Positions 17,467-26,505 of a stretch of DNA of 64,000 nucleotides are shown piece by piece; the stretch's first letter is position 1; each line of letters begins with the position of its first letter. The DNA is taken from NCBI RefSeq assembly GCF_004358025.1, contig NZ_SMTL01000001.1:1240001-1304000 (forward strand). Reading direction: 5' to 3'. The notes beneath the pieces were generated by a model. That model was not told the origin of the DNA. It ran no database searches and saw only the letters and a list, made by a program, of their open reading frames with translations. A program made the translations under genes and the position numbers. This stretch comes from Rhizobium deserti (GTDB lineage: Bacteria; Pseudomonadota; Alphaproteobacteria; Rhizobiales; Rhizobiaceae).

Positions 17467-18632
17467 GCGCGCTGTCCCTCCGCGACATCCGCAAATCCTT
17501 TGGCGACAACCAGATCCTCAAGGGCGTCAGCCTGGATGCCGCACCCAACGAATTCATCGCCCTCGTCGGCCCCTCGGGCTGCGGCAAGAGCACCCTGCTG
17601 CGCATCCTGGCCGGGCTTGAAAGCGCCGATAGCGGCGAAATCCGCATCGGTGATCGCGACATCGCACAGTTGCCGGCGGCAGACCGCAACATTGCCATGG
17701 TCTTCCAGTCTTACGCGCTTTATCCGCATTTGACGGCCGCGCAGAACATCGCCGTTCCGCTCGTCATGCGCAAGCTGACCCGCAGCCAGCGCCTGCCTTT
17801 GATCGGGTCGGTCATGCCGGGACAGCGCAAAGCGGTGGCCGAGATCAAGCGGGAGGTCAAGGAGATGGCGGTCTCGTTGAAGATCGATCACCTCATGGAC
17901 CGCAAGCCCGGCCAGATTTCGGGCGGGCAGCGGCAGCGCGTCGCGCTCGGTCGCGCCATGGTCCGCCGTCCCTCGATCTTTCTGATGGACGAGCCACTTT
18001 CCAACCTCGATGCCAATCTGCGCGTCCATGCTCGCGGTGAGATCGTCGAGCTGCATCGGCGCGCCGGTGTGCCGACGCTTTACGTGACCCACGACCAGGC
18101 CGAAGCGCTGTCCATGGCGGACCGGGTCGCGGTGATGATTGCTGGCGATCTCCTTCAGCTTGCCCCGCCGCAGGTTATCTACGACGACCCGCAGCATATC
18201 GAGGTGGCGCGGTTCATCGGCCAGCCGCGCATCAACCTCGTTGCCTCGCAGGTGGAGGCGGACGGTACGGTGGCATTGGGGGACGCCCGCTGCGGCTTGT
18301 CCGATCGCACTGTCGAGCCCCGTGCGCCGGTAACGGTCGGCATCCGACCGGAATTCGTCGGTGTTACCCGCCATGGCGATACCGGCCTGCCGGCCCGCAT
18401 CGAGCGCCTCGAATTCCTCGGCTCCGAAATCATCGTCTATGCCCGGCTGGATGCGATCGGCGACACCATGATCGCCAAGATTTCTCCGGCTGAAGGCGCG
18501 GGACTGGTGTCCGGCATGCCGGTCCGGCTGCAGGTTGCAGCAGAACATCTCTTCGTGTTTGCCGCCGATGGACAGCGCATGCCGTCCTTTCCCCTGACCA
18601 CAGGCGCGGTCCGGGAGGCGGTGCATGGCTGA
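17463..18632 (+). CDS. ABC importer ATPase, UgpC/MalK type
   Basis: 389 residues. Walker A GPSGCGKST is at 36-44, the Q-loop FQSYALYPHL near 81-90, signature SGGQRQRV at 153-160, Walker B SIFLMDEP at 171-178, followed by a C-terminal regulatory beta domain as in UgpC and MalK. Between Q-loop and signature there is an insertion of about 20 residues (around 105-125, RSQRLPLIGSVMPGQRK) not usual in the family. It hydrolyses ATP to drive the two permeases encoded next; it overlaps the first permease gene by 8 bases. Confidence 0.9.
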   Translation: MSALSLRDIRKSFGDNQILKGVSLDAAPNEFIALVGPSGCGKSTLLRILAGLESADSGEIRIGDRDIAQLPAADRNIAMVFQSYALYPHLTAAQNIAVPLVMRKLTRSQRLPLIGSVMPGQRKAVAEIKREVKEMAVSLKIDHLMDRKPGQISGGQRQRVALGRAMVRRPSIFLMDEPLSNLDANLRVHARGEIVELHRRAGVPTLYVTHDQAEALSMADRVAVMIAGDLLQLAPPQVIYDDPQHIEVARFIGQPRINLVASQVEADGTVALGDARCGLSDRTVEPRAPVTVGIRPEFVGVTRHGDTGLPARIERLEFLGSEIIVYARLDAIGDTMIAKISPAEGAGLVSGMPVRLQVAAEHLFVFAADGQRMPSFPLTTGAVREAVHG

Positions 18633-19557
18633 CATGGCCGCAGTTCCGCAGACGATCGCCCTCCCGGCCCCGCGTTCGGCACCGCTCGCCGCGGAAGCCC
18701 GCAGCGCCTGGCTGCTCTCGCTTCCGGCCATCGTACTGGTCTTCCTGTTTATTCTTCTGCCGGTGGTGGCGGTGATCGGGCTCGGCTTTACCGATTTCGA
18801 ACTGGGCTATGCCGGCTTCAAATTCGTCGGCCTCGACAATTACATCGAGCTTTTCACGGATCGCACCTTCCGTCAGTCTCTGTGGAACACTGCCGTCTAT
18901 ACCGCGATCGTCACGCCGATCTCGATCCTCATGGCTCTTGGCCTTGCCATGCTGATCGAAGCGGAAAATATCGGCCGCTCCTTCTTTAGGACAGCCTACT
19001 TCCTTCCGGTCGCCTCGCTGCTCGTGGCCATGGCAACCGTCTGGCAGTACCTGTTCCATCCGACGATCGGACCGATCAACGCCATGCTCGCGCTTGCAGG
19101 TATTCCCGGACCGAATTGGCTGGGCTCGGCGGGCACCGTCCTCTATAGCCTATCGATCATCGGCATCTGGCAGTCCGTCGGCTTCAATCTCGTCCTGTTT
19201 CTGGCCGGCCTCACAGCCATTCCCCGGGAGCTTTATGCGGCCGCTGAAGTGGACGGAGCCCGCGCCGCTTATGACCGCTTCCGACTGGTGACCTGGCCAA
19301 TGCTCGGGCCGACAACGCTCTTCGTCACCACGATCAGCATCATCAGTTCGGTCAAGGTGTTCGAGACGGTGAAGACGCTGACTGAAGGCGGCCCCAACAA
19401 GGCCTCCGAGGTGCTTCTCTTCACCATCTACAAGGAAGGCTTCGTTTATCTGCGGGTCGGCTACGCCTCCGCTATGACCGTCATCTTCCTCGCCATTCTC
19501 ATCGTCCTGATGTTCCTCCAGTACCGTCTCCAGGACCGGCAGGTGCATTACACATGA
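18625..19557 (+). CDS. ABC importer permease, UgpA/MalF type
   Basis: 310 residues, six predicted membrane helices with the EAA loop motif ELYAAAEVDGARAAYDRF near residue 210. It starts with MADMAAVPQ after GGGAGG and pairs with the next permease as the heterodimeric channel. The assignment to the glycerol-3-phosphate/sugar (CUT1) group follows from size and operon order. Confidence 0.88.
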   Translation: MADMAAVPQTIALPAPRSAPLAAEARSAWLLSLPAIVLVFLFILLPVVAVIGLGFTDFELGYAGFKFVGLDNYIELFTDRTFRQSLWNTAVYTAIVTPISILMALGLAMLIEAENIGRSFFRTAYFLPVASLLVAMATVWQYLFHPTIGPINAMLALAGIPGPNWLGSAGTVLYSLSIIGIWQSVGFNLVLFLAGLTAIPRELYAAAEVDGARAAYDRFRLVTWPMLGPTTLFVTTISIISSVKVFETVKTLTEGGPNKASEVLLFTIYKEGFVYLRVGYASAMTVIFLAILIVLMFLQYRLQDRQVHYT

Positions 19558-20390
19558 ACAACCAATCCATCTCCCTCGCCCGTATCATCCGGCTTTCTGT
19601 CCTGAGCGTTGGTGCACTCGCCTTCCTGGCACCGTACATCTTCATGATCTCGACCGCCGGCAAGGCACAAAGCGACATCTTCACCTCGTCGCTGTCGCTC
19701 ATCCCGCAGCAATGGTTCTACCTGCAGAATTTCGCCAAGGCGCTGTCGCGCGTGTCGATGGGTCGGCTGCTTTTCAACGGCATCGTTGTCTGCGGCCTCA
19801 TCCTCGCAATCCAGGTCACGATCGCCATCCCTTGCGCCTATGCCATGGCCAAGCTCAAATTCCGCGGCGCGCAGGCCATGATCGTGCTCGTCATGCTCGG
19901 CCTGCTGGTGCCGATCCACGCTACCGCGCTGCCGCTCTACGTCGCCTTCGACCGTATGTCGGCGCTGAACAGCTTTTTTGCACTGGTGGCACCGTTCAGC
20001 ATTTCGGTTTTTGGCATCTTCCTTTTCCTGCAGTTCTTCCGTGCCATGCCCGACGACCTCATCCATGCCGCCCGACTGGACGGCATGTCGGAAATCGGCA
20101 TCATCGGGCGGGTCATCGTTCCGAATGCCTGGCCGGCCATCACGGCCTTCGCCATCTTCTCGGTCGTTGCGCACTGGAACGACCTCTACTGGCCGCTGAT
20201 CGTCGTTTCCAACCAGGCCTATGCGACGCCACCACTCGGACTTTTGTACTTCCGCGCCGCAGAGGCCGGAGATGACTACGGCGCGCTGATGGCCGCCACC
20301 CTGATCATCACCCTTCCCCTCGTCCTCGCTTTTCTGTTCGCCCAGAAACGCTTCGTCGAGGGCATCACCATGACCGGTCTCAAAGGCTGA
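19554..20390 (+). CDS. ABC importer permease, UgpE/MalG type
   Basis: 278 residues with six membrane helices and the EAA loop PDDLIHAARLDGMSEIGI. It overlaps the previous permease by 4 bases (ATGA). The C-terminal FVEGITMTGLKG is the standard ending of CUT1 inner-membrane permeases of the MalG/UgpE group. Confidence 0.9.
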   Translation: MNNQSISLARIIRLSVLSVGALAFLAPYIFMISTAGKAQSDIFTSSLSLIPQQWFYLQNFAKALSRVSMGRLLFNGIVVCGLILAIQVTIAIPCAYAMAKLKFRGAQAMIVLVMLGLLVPIHATALPLYVAFDRMSALNSFFALVAPFSISVFGIFLFLQFFRAMPDDLIHAARLDGMSEIGIIGRVIVPNAWPAITAFAIFSVVAHWNDLYWPLIVVSNQAYATPPLGLLYFRAAEAGDDYGALMAATLIITLPLVLAFLFAQKRFVEGITMTGLKG

Positions 20391-20424
20391 CCGGCATCAA
20401 CCACCACGTCCAGGAGCCATGCTT

Positions 20425-21702
20425 ATGAAGCATTTCAGCAAACTTATTGCCGCCGCGGCGGTCGCCACCTCGGCCTTGATGTCGGTGTCGCTTCCGGCCC
20501 ATGCGGAAACGACATTGACCGTGCATTATCCGATGCCGGGCTTCTTTAAGGACGTGATGGACACGATCTCCAAGAAGTTCATGGAAGAAAACCCGGACAT
20601 CAAGATCCAGTTTGCAAACCCTTCCGCAAACTATGAGGAAGGCATCCAGACCATCATGCGCCAGGCAGGTACGGCAGAAATGCCGGACCTGACCTTTATC
20701 GGCCTCAACCGCCTGCGCATGGTCAACGAGCGCGACATCCCGGTCGATCTCGCCCCTTTCATCGCCAAGGAAGGCGATATGGGCAAGCTCGGCTTTTCGG
20801 ACAACATCCTGAAGCTGGCCCAGGTCAATGGCACGCAGGTCGGCCTCGCCTTCGCAACGTCCAACCCGATCATGTACTATAACGCCGACCTGGTGAAGGC
20901 GGCCGGCGGCAATCCTGACGTTCCGCCAAAGACCTGGGACGAAGTGATTGCACTCGGCGCCAAGATCAAGGCGCTCGGCAACGGTGCCGATTCCATCGAC
21001 TTCCGCTGGCAGGGCGACGACTGGATGTTCTCCGCGCTGCTGTTCGGCGCCGGCGGCACAATGCTTTCCGAAGACGAAAGCAAGGTCACCTTCAACGGTC
21101 CCGAAGGCCAGAAGGCCATGGCCGTTGTCGATCGCATGGTCAAGGAAGCCGGCATGCCGGTCTTCACCAAGGCAGCCGGTGAACAGGCCTTTGTCGCGGG
21201 CAAGGTCGGCTTTGCCTTCCAGACCACCGGCGCGCTTCGCAACACGATCAAGAATGTCGGCGGCAAGTTCGACCTGCGCACGGCCGAAATCCCGCTGCTA
21301 GACCCGGTCAACGGCAAGCTGCCGACCGGTGGCAATGCGGTCGTCATCCTGGCGCGCGACACTGCCAAACAGGATGCCGCCTGGAAGTTCGCAAAATTCG
21401 CAGCCGGCCCCTACGGCGCCTCGGTCGTGGTTCCCGGCACCGGCTATGTGCCGAACAACGAACTGGCTGCCAAGTCGCCTGACTATCTTGGCGACTTCTA
21501 CAAGCAGAACCCGCTGTTCCAGGCCGGCCTCAAGCAGATGCCGCGCATGATCCCCTGGTATGCCTTCCCGGGCGGCAACGGCGTCCGCGTGACGCAGACC
21601 ATCGTCGACAACACTTCGCGCGTCGTCGACCAGTCGGCCACACCGAAGGAAGCTCTGGACGACGCCGCAAACGAAGTGAAGCGCCTGCTGCCGCGCAGCT
21701 GA
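20425..21702 (+). CDS. ABC importer solute-binding protein, UgpB type
   Basis: About 425 residues with a signal peptide (KLIAAAAVATSALMSVSLPAHA) and the extracellular solute-binding family 1 fold; WDEVIALGAKIKALG and the C-terminal SATPKEALDDAANEVKRLL helix are typical. The ATG at 20425 lies 9 bases after AGGAG; the ATG at 20419 is too close. It captures the substrate in the periplasm for the permease pair encoded upstream. Substrate class is uncertain: glycerol-3-phosphate or glycerophosphodiesters fit the Pho box and the phosphodiesterase, while the nearby LacI-type gene would suit a sugar. Confidence 0.87.
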   Translation: MKHFSKLIAAAAVATSALMSVSLPAHAETTLTVHYPMPGFFKDVMDTISKKFMEENPDIKIQFANPSANYEEGIQTIMRQAGTAEMPDLTFIGLNRLRMVNERDIPVDLAPFIAKEGDMGKLGFSDNILKLAQVNGTQVGLAFATSNPIMYYNADLVKAAGGNPDVPPKTWDEVIALGAKIKALGNGADSIDFRWQGDDWMFSALLFGAGGTMLSEDESKVTFNGPEGQKAMAVVDRMVKEAGMPVFTKAAGEQAFVAGKVGFAFQTTGALRNTIKNVGGKFDLRTAEIPLLDPVNGKLPTGGNAVVILARDTAKQDAAWKFAKFAAGPYGASVVVPGTGYVPNNELAAKSPDYLGDFYKQNPLFQAGLKQMPRMIPWYAFPGGNGVRVTQTIVDNTSRVVDQSATPKEALDDAANEVKRLLPRS

Positions 21703-21726
21703 TTTCGCTGAACACCCGCCATCATG

Positions 21727-21751
21727 CCGCCGCTTCCTCTGGAGGCGGCGG
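21727..21751 (+). terminator. Stem-loop between convergent genes
   Basis: An 11-bp stem (CCGCCGCTTCC with GGAGGCGGCGG, one G-U pair) and a 3-base loop lie 24 bases after the solute-binding protein stop and 8 bases before the end of the convergent LacI gene. No T run follows on either strand; a bidirectional barrier is plausible. Confidence 0.4.
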
Positions 21752-21759
21752 TCGGCGTA

Positions 21760-22749
21760 TCAGGTGCCGGTAATGTCGCGCACCGTGCCGCCCCGGCGCA
21801 GCACATGGGCAACCTCAAGATGCCGGACAGGCGCCGCATTCTCGGCCATGTCAAGCAGCAGCGAGGCCGCTGTCGCGCCCATGCTGGCATCCGGCATTTC
21901 AATCGTCGTCAGCGGCGGATCCATCAACCTGCCGATGGCGATCCCGTCGAAGCCGGCAACCGAGATATCGCGCGGCACGGCAAGCCCCTCGCGCCTCAGC
22001 GCCCCGATGACGCCAAAAGCCAGAAGATCGTTCGACGCAATGATCGCACTCGGTGAAAAGGCAGTGAGTGCCGCACTGAGATCAAGCTGATCGTAGCCGC
22101 CGACAAAGGGCACCTGAACCGCGTCGAGCGGGTCCAAATCATACTCGATCATTGCCAGCCGATACCCCTCGTGTCGGGCCCGGGCGCGGTCGGAGGCGGA
22201 AAACGTTCCCGATACGAAGAGGATGCGACGATGGCCGAGCCCAAGCAGCAGTTCCGTCAGCTCACGCCCGGCACGATGATTGTTGACTGTCACGGCGGCT
22301 GGAAACGAGGAGGTCGGCATATTGTTGAGGAGGACGGTCGGGGGAAGCGACGGTGAAAGCAGGCGGCTGGCCGAAGCATCGCAAAGGGTGAGGATAAGCC
22401 CGGTCGGCCGATCGTTCAACAAAGCCGCCACGGCATCGGCCTCGCGCGCCGGGTCATAATGAGACTGGGCGATGAGAACCCCATGGCCTGCAACCAGCAT
22501 TCTGTTTTCGATGCTGGATAAAGAGGACGAGAAGACGGGGTTGGTGATGCTCGGAATAAGGACGCCGATTACGGGACGTCGCCCTCCCTTGCCGGCGACG
22601 GTGGAAGCCGGACGATAGCCGAGCTCCGCTGCCGCGCGGCGCACCTTGCGGACCATGATGTCGCTGACCGGGCCGTTGCGGTTGAGCACGCGGCTTGCCG
22701 TCGCCAATGAGCATCCGGCTCTCGATGCGACCTGCTGCAGGGTAGCCAT
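21760..22749 (-). CDS. LacI-family transcriptional regulator
   Basis: 329 residues. The N-terminal helix-turn-helix and hinge (TLQQVASRAGCSLATASRVLN) is classic LacI, followed by the periplasmic-binding-like effector domain (RPVIGVLIPSITNPVFSSS). AAAGGAT lies 9 bases before the ATG. It is convergent with the phosphodiesterase/ABC operon and may regulate it, but no matching operator was found in front of that operon. Confidence 0.88.
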   Translation of the reverse strand: MATLQQVASRAGCSLATASRVLNRNGPVSDIMVRKVRRAAAELGYRPASTVAGKGGRRPVIGVLIPSITNPVFSSSLSSIENRMLVAGHGVLIAQSHYDPAREADAVAALLNDRPTGLILTLCDASASRLLSPSLPPTVLLNNMPTSSFPAAVTVNNHRAGRELTELLLGLGHRRILFVSGTFSASDRARARHEGYRLAMIEYDLDPLDAVQVPFVGGYDQLDLSAALTAFSPSAIIASNDLLAFGVIGALRREGLAVPRDISVAGFDGIAIGRLMDPPLTTIEMPDASMGATAASLLLDMAENAAPVRHLEVAHVLRRGGTVRDITGT

Positions 22750-23113
22750 GGGACAGATCCTTTTCGCCGCTGGAGCAGCCGCTTCAGGAGATGAGCTTCT
22801 CGCGTGAAGCCTTTGCGGATCTATGTCAACAATTGAGAGGCCGCATCCTCAAGTCCCATCGCGAAAAGAAGCGCTGCTGCGACCTCAGCCCAAGCGAGCC
22901 CTGCCATGAAGGTGGTCGCCATCGACAACGGTGAAGGATGCGGGATCTTGCGGATCTGGAAGGCCCACCGAAAAATCCGTTCGCTCCCATCCCATCTAGA
23001 GCCTTCTGGCATGTTGCGGTCGACGCGCCGCGAACACGGATCGCCAGCACCTTCGATCACGACGAGGCCAACTCAGATTCCGCCAGGCTTGTCAGCGATC
23101 ATACCGTCCTGAG
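22750..23113. other. Intergenic region upstream of the LacI gene
   Basis: About 364 bases between the end of the IclR gene and the start of the LacI gene, both leftward. It should hold the LacI promoter and contains one palindrome listed separately. Short open frames on both strands have no ribosome site or known motif. Confidence 0.5.
22795..22810. promoter_or_regulatory. Palindrome upstream of LacI gene, possible auto-operator
   Basis: GCTTC and GAAGC arms flank TCGCGT, 46 bases before the LacI start codon. The symmetric shape with a CG-containing centre is common for LacI-family operators. This is a single site, so assignment is tentative. Confidence 0.35.
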
Positions 23114-23905
23114 CTACCTAAAAGAGCCCGGAGCCGAAGAAGCTCCGGAGCGGCGATAACCGAGCGCCCGGCTGAGACCGTCGGCTGCGCTCCGCACCGC
23201 AAGAAGCAGAGCCTCTCGACGCTGAACATAACGGGTCGTCGGCGCACCGAGATTAAGCGCAGCGACAACGGCTCCGCTCGCCTCGAAGACCGGAGCGGCT
23301 ACGCCGGTCGATCCCGTCACAAATTCCTGGTCGTTGATCGCGTAACCGTCGCGACGGACCCGCCCGAGCAGGTCGTGGATTTTGTGGATGTCCGTTATCG
23401 TGTAGCGCGTGTAGGACAAGAGCTGTACCCGCGCGAAGTAATGATCCAGGGCGTCCTTGGAAGCATGCGCCAAGAGAACACGTCCCGTGGCCGTGCAATA
23501 GGCGGCTATGGCTGCATCCAGGTTCACGTCATAGCGAACACCATGATGGCTGACGCATTTTGCGAGCCTTCTGATGTCGCAATGGGCGGTCATCGTGGCG
23601 AGGAGAATGGTTTCGCCGGTTTCCTCACGCAGCTTCTCCATGAAGGGCGTGGCGGTGACCACCAAGGGCTCCTCGTGCCGGCGGAACGGAAAGCCATGCC
23701 GGCTTGCCTCAACAAGCATGTAACGGCCGGCATTGTCGCGCACCACATGCCCACGGGAAACGAGTGTCTGCACTAGGCCGTGAGTACTGCTTTTCGGGAG
23801 CGCCAGGTCACCAGTGATCTGCGCCAGCGATACCGCTTCCCGCTGCACCGCCAGATATTCCAGCAGATCAAGAATTCGACCGGCGCTTTTGATCTCAGAG
23901 TTCAT
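23114..23905 (-). CDS. IclR-family transcriptional regulator
   Basis: 263 residues from the ATG at 23905. The N-terminal winged helix (SAGRILDLLEYLAVQ, then ITGDLALPKSSTHGLVQTL) and the C-terminal ligand domain (AAIAAYCTATGRVLLAH, ASGAVVAALNLGAP) define the family. The start is uncertain, since neither ATG 23905 nor ATG 23926 has a good ribosome site. It is divergent from the deacetylase and transporter genes and is the likely regulator of that catabolic block. A palindrome covers its start codon. Confidence 0.87.
   Translation of the reverse strand: MNSEIKSAGRILDLLEYLAVQREAVSLAQITGDLALPKSSTHGLVQTLVSRGHVVRDNAGRYMLVEASRHGFPFRRHEEPLVVTATPFMEKLREETGETILLATMTAHCDIRRLAKCVSHHGVRYDVNLDAAIAAYCTATGRVLLAHASKDALDHYFARVQLLSYTRYTITDIHKIHDLLGRVRRDGYAINDQEFVTGSTGVAAPVFEASGAVVAALNLGAPTTRYVQRREALLLAVRSAADGLSRALGYRRSGASSAPGSFR
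23119..23148 (-). terminator. Intrinsic terminator inside the 3' end of the IclR gene
   Basis: On the minus strand CCGGAGC pairs with GCTCCGG (7 bp, 7-base loop), followed by GCTC and a TTTT run just before the stop codon. The element lies within the last codons of the gene. Confidence 0.42.
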
Positions 23906-23915
23906 GTATGTGAAC
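23900..23915. promoter_or_regulatory. Palindrome over IclR start codon, candidate operator
   Basis: GTTCA and TGAAC arms with a 6-base TGTATG centre form a near-complete palindrome. It overlaps the IclR start codon and lies about 95 bases before the divergent deacetylase start, where it could serve autoregulation and operon control. Confidence 0.45.
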
Positions 23916-24010
23916 AAAACCCCCATTGCTGGTCATCGGATCGGCTCCTAACGTTTCTGCCTAGAAAGCAGCCACTGTTTTTCCACAGTGGCAAGAGGAC
24001 AAAAGATCTC

Positions 24011-24946
24011 ATGAAGGCGACGATGACGCAAAACGATGTCTCCGAACCCTGGACATGGCCAGATAATATCTGGGAACAGAAGGTTCAGAAGGTGCGCGCA
24101 GGGCGTTCCCTCAAGCCCAACACCTGGAAGAACGGCGCACGCATGGCAGTTGCCTTGTCTTTTGATGCGGATCACGAGACGATGGAACTGCGCAATGGCG
24201 GAGTTTCATTCGGCAAGATGAGCCAAGGGCAGTACGGAGCCCGCGTCGGCGCGCCACGCATTCTACGTCTTCTCGAGAAATACGCTGTCCCTGCATCCTT
24301 CTTCATGCCGGCCGTTTCGGCGATGATCAACCGAGACGAGGTCAAGGCAGTCGTCTCGTCTGGGCATGAACTGGGCATGCACAGCTGGATCCACGAATTC
24401 AACTCGCGCCTTGACGAGGAAACCGAGCGCGATCTGGCGCTGCGGGCGGCTGATACGCTGGAACGGCTGTCCGGCATCCGCCCCGTCGGAATGCGAACCG
24501 CATCCTGGGATTTCAGCCCTTTCACGCTGAAGATCGCCCGCGAGATGGGTTTACTCTACGACTCGTCGCTGATGGCCGACGACGAGCCTTATGAGCTTCT
24601 GGAGGACGGGCTGCCGACCGGGATCGTCGAAATTCCGGTGGAATGGATCCGCGACGACGCGCCTTATGTAGCCATGGACCGCATGACGGGCGCTCGCCCT
24701 TATGGGGGACCCGTCATGGTTCTCGATATTTTCAAACGGGAGCTGGAGCTGGCTTACGAGGAAGGTGGGCTTTTCCAGGTCACCATGCATCCGCACCATA
24801 TCGGCCACCGTTCGCGCATCTTCGTTCTGGAAGAAATCATCCGGCTGGCGCAATCGAAGGGCGACGTCTGGTTCACCACCCATGCGGAGCTTGCGCAATA
24901 TTGCGTTGAGCAATCCGGGCTTTCTCGCACCGGCAATGCCGGGTGA
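24011..24946 (+). CDS. Polysaccharide deacetylase family protein (CE4, PuuE-like)
   Basis: 311 residues from the ATG at 24011 (a second ATG at 24023 with GAAGG upstream is possible). NodB-homology motifs are visible: FDADHE at 51-56 for the catalytic Asp pair, HELGMHSW at 119-126 for metal ligands, and MRTASWDFSPF later. There is no signal peptide, so a cytoplasmic amidase or deacetylase of the PuuE/HpPgdA-like subgroup is likelier than a cell-wall enzyme. It heads a rightward run of transporter and enzyme genes, 40 bases before the solute-binding protein, and probably acts on the imported compound. Confidence 0.8.
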   Translation: MKATMTQNDVSEPWTWPDNIWEQKVQKVRAGRSLKPNTWKNGARMAVALSFDADHETMELRNGGVSFGKMSQGQYGARVGAPRILRLLEKYAVPASFFMPAVSAMINRDEVKAVVSSGHELGMHSWIHEFNSRLDEETERDLALRAADTLERLSGIRPVGMRTASWDFSPFTLKIAREMGLLYDSSLMADDEPYELLEDGLPTGIVEIPVEWIRDDAPYVAMDRMTGARPYGGPVMVLDIFKRELELAYEEGGLFQVTMHPHHIGHRSRIFVLEEIIRLAQSKGDVWFTTHAELAQYCVEQSGLSRTGNAG

Positions 24947-24986
24947 TCAAGATTTGACGCAGCTGAAACAACAAGGAGGGTACATC

Positions 24987-26480
24987 ATGTCTGCCAGATT
25001 TATATCCATCGCCGCGGCGCTGGTTATGCTCAACGCATCAACCGCGCTTGCTCAGACGAAAGACACGCTGACGATCGATCTGCCGGGCGATGCGGCAACG
25101 CTCGATCCGCATCTGCAGTGGAATACCGACAGCTATTCGATCTACCGCAACATCTTCGACAACCTGCTGACGCGTGACGTTAAGGGCGAGATCGTGCCGC
25201 AGATCGCGAGCTCGTGGAAATACCTGGACGACAAGACCATCGAGTTCCAGATCCGTGAAGGCGTCACCTTCCAGGATGGCAGCAAGCTGACGGCGGAGGA
25301 CGTTGCCTTTTCCATCAACCGGATTATCGACCCGAAGCTGAAGAGCCCGCAGCTGTCGCAGTTCGACCAGATCGCCAAGGCCGAAGCGACTAGCCCGACA
25401 ATTGTCAAGATGACGACCAAGTCGCCCTACCCGGCGCTGCTCGCCCAGCTCGTTAAGCTGTCGATCGTGCCCAAGGCCTATGTCGAGAAGGTCGGGGACC
25501 AGGAATTCAACCTAAAGCCGCTCGGCTCCGGACCATATAAGCTGGTCAATTGGCAAAAGGGCGTGCAAAGCGAGCTCGAAGCCTATTCCGGCTACTGGCG
25601 CGTCAAGCCGCCTTTCCAGCATGTGGTTTTCCGTTCCGTCCCCGACGTATCCACCCGCATTGCCGACCTCAAGACGGGTAAGGCCGATCTCATTCGCGAC
25701 GTTCCGCCGGACCAGGCCGAGAGCGTCAAGGGCGACAGCAATTCGCAGATCCTGTCGGTGCCGACGGAGCGCGTCGGCTACCTCTTCCTCAACGCCCAGG
25801 CGGGCGCCACCAAGGACGTTCGCGTCCGCCAGGCAATTGCCTATGCGATCGACAGCAAGGCCCTGGTCGAGGCGCTTCTGGAAGGCTACGGCGCGCCGGT
25901 CAACGTGGTGGGAGCCAAGCCGGTCTTCGGCTATACGGAAAAGGTACAGGGCTATGCCTACGATCCAGAAAAGGCGAAGGAGCTGATCAAGGCGGCCGGA
26001 GCCGAAGGCGCCAAGGTCGAATTCTTGACCTCTCCGGCCTATAGCCGTGCGACGATCGAAGCCATTCAGCAGATGGTCAACGACGTCGGACTGAATGTCG
26101 AGATCTCGTCAAGCGATCAGGCGACCTTCCTGAAGCGCCGCCAAGGCGATCCGGCCAATGCCGGAGGCCTTGCCTTTGGCGCCTGGTCCTGCGCCTGCCA
26201 GGATGCCGATGGCATCATCTTCCCGCTTTTTCGCACCGGCAGCATCTGGGCGAAATATTCCAACGGGAAATACGACGCTCTTGTCGATAAGGCGCGCATT
26301 ATCCTCGATCAGGACGAGCGGCTGAAGCTCTACGAACAGGCCTATGAAATTCTGCGTGAGGACGTTCCAGGTCTCGGTCTTTATCAGGCCTACGCCGTCT
26401 ATGGGGCGAACAAGAAGCTGAAATGGCAGCCGACCGCCAATGAAGCAATGTTCGTCACCGACATGAGCTGGCAGCAGTAA
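24987..26480 (+). CDS. ABC transporter solute-binding protein, family 5 (peptide/opine type)
   Basis: 497 residues with a signal peptide (FISIAAALVMLNASTALAQ) and the family-5 solute-binding fold: DPHLQWNTDSYSIYRNIFDNL, IREGVTFQDGSKLTAEDV and RVRQAIAYAIDSKALVEALL. The strong AAGGAGGG site before ATG 24987 rules out the longer open frame. Family members bind di- and oligopeptides, opines, glutathione or heme. It is the first component of a complete Dpp-type importer. Confidence 0.9.
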   Translation: MSARFISIAAALVMLNASTALAQTKDTLTIDLPGDAATLDPHLQWNTDSYSIYRNIFDNLLTRDVKGEIVPQIASSWKYLDDKTIEFQIREGVTFQDGSKLTAEDVAFSINRIIDPKLKSPQLSQFDQIAKAEATSPTIVKMTTKSPYPALLAQLVKLSIVPKAYVEKVGDQEFNLKPLGSGPYKLVNWQKGVQSELEAYSGYWRVKPPFQHVVFRSVPDVSTRIADLKTGKADLIRDVPPDQAESVKGDSNSQILSVPTERVGYLFLNAQAGATKDVRVRQAIAYAIDSKALVEALLEGYGAPVNVVGAKPVFGYTEKVQGYAYDPEKAKELIKAAGAEGAKVEFLTSPAYSRATIEAIQQMVNDVGLNVEISSSDQATFLKRRQGDPANAGGLAFGAWSCACQDADGIIFPLFRTGSIWAKYSNGKYDALVDKARIILDQDERLKLYEQAYEILREDVPGLGLYQAYAVYGANKKLKWQPTANEAMFVTDMSWQQ

Positions 26481-26505
26481 GCCAGCGAGAGGATAGGCAA
26501 GCGAC

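Noticed and set aside
17430..18731. 433-codon open frame antisense to the ABC ATPase
   Set aside because: Shadow of an intact ATPase gene with Walker motifs.
22821..23060. 79-codon frame between IclR and LacI genes
   Set aside because: Overlapping frames on both strands and no translation signal.
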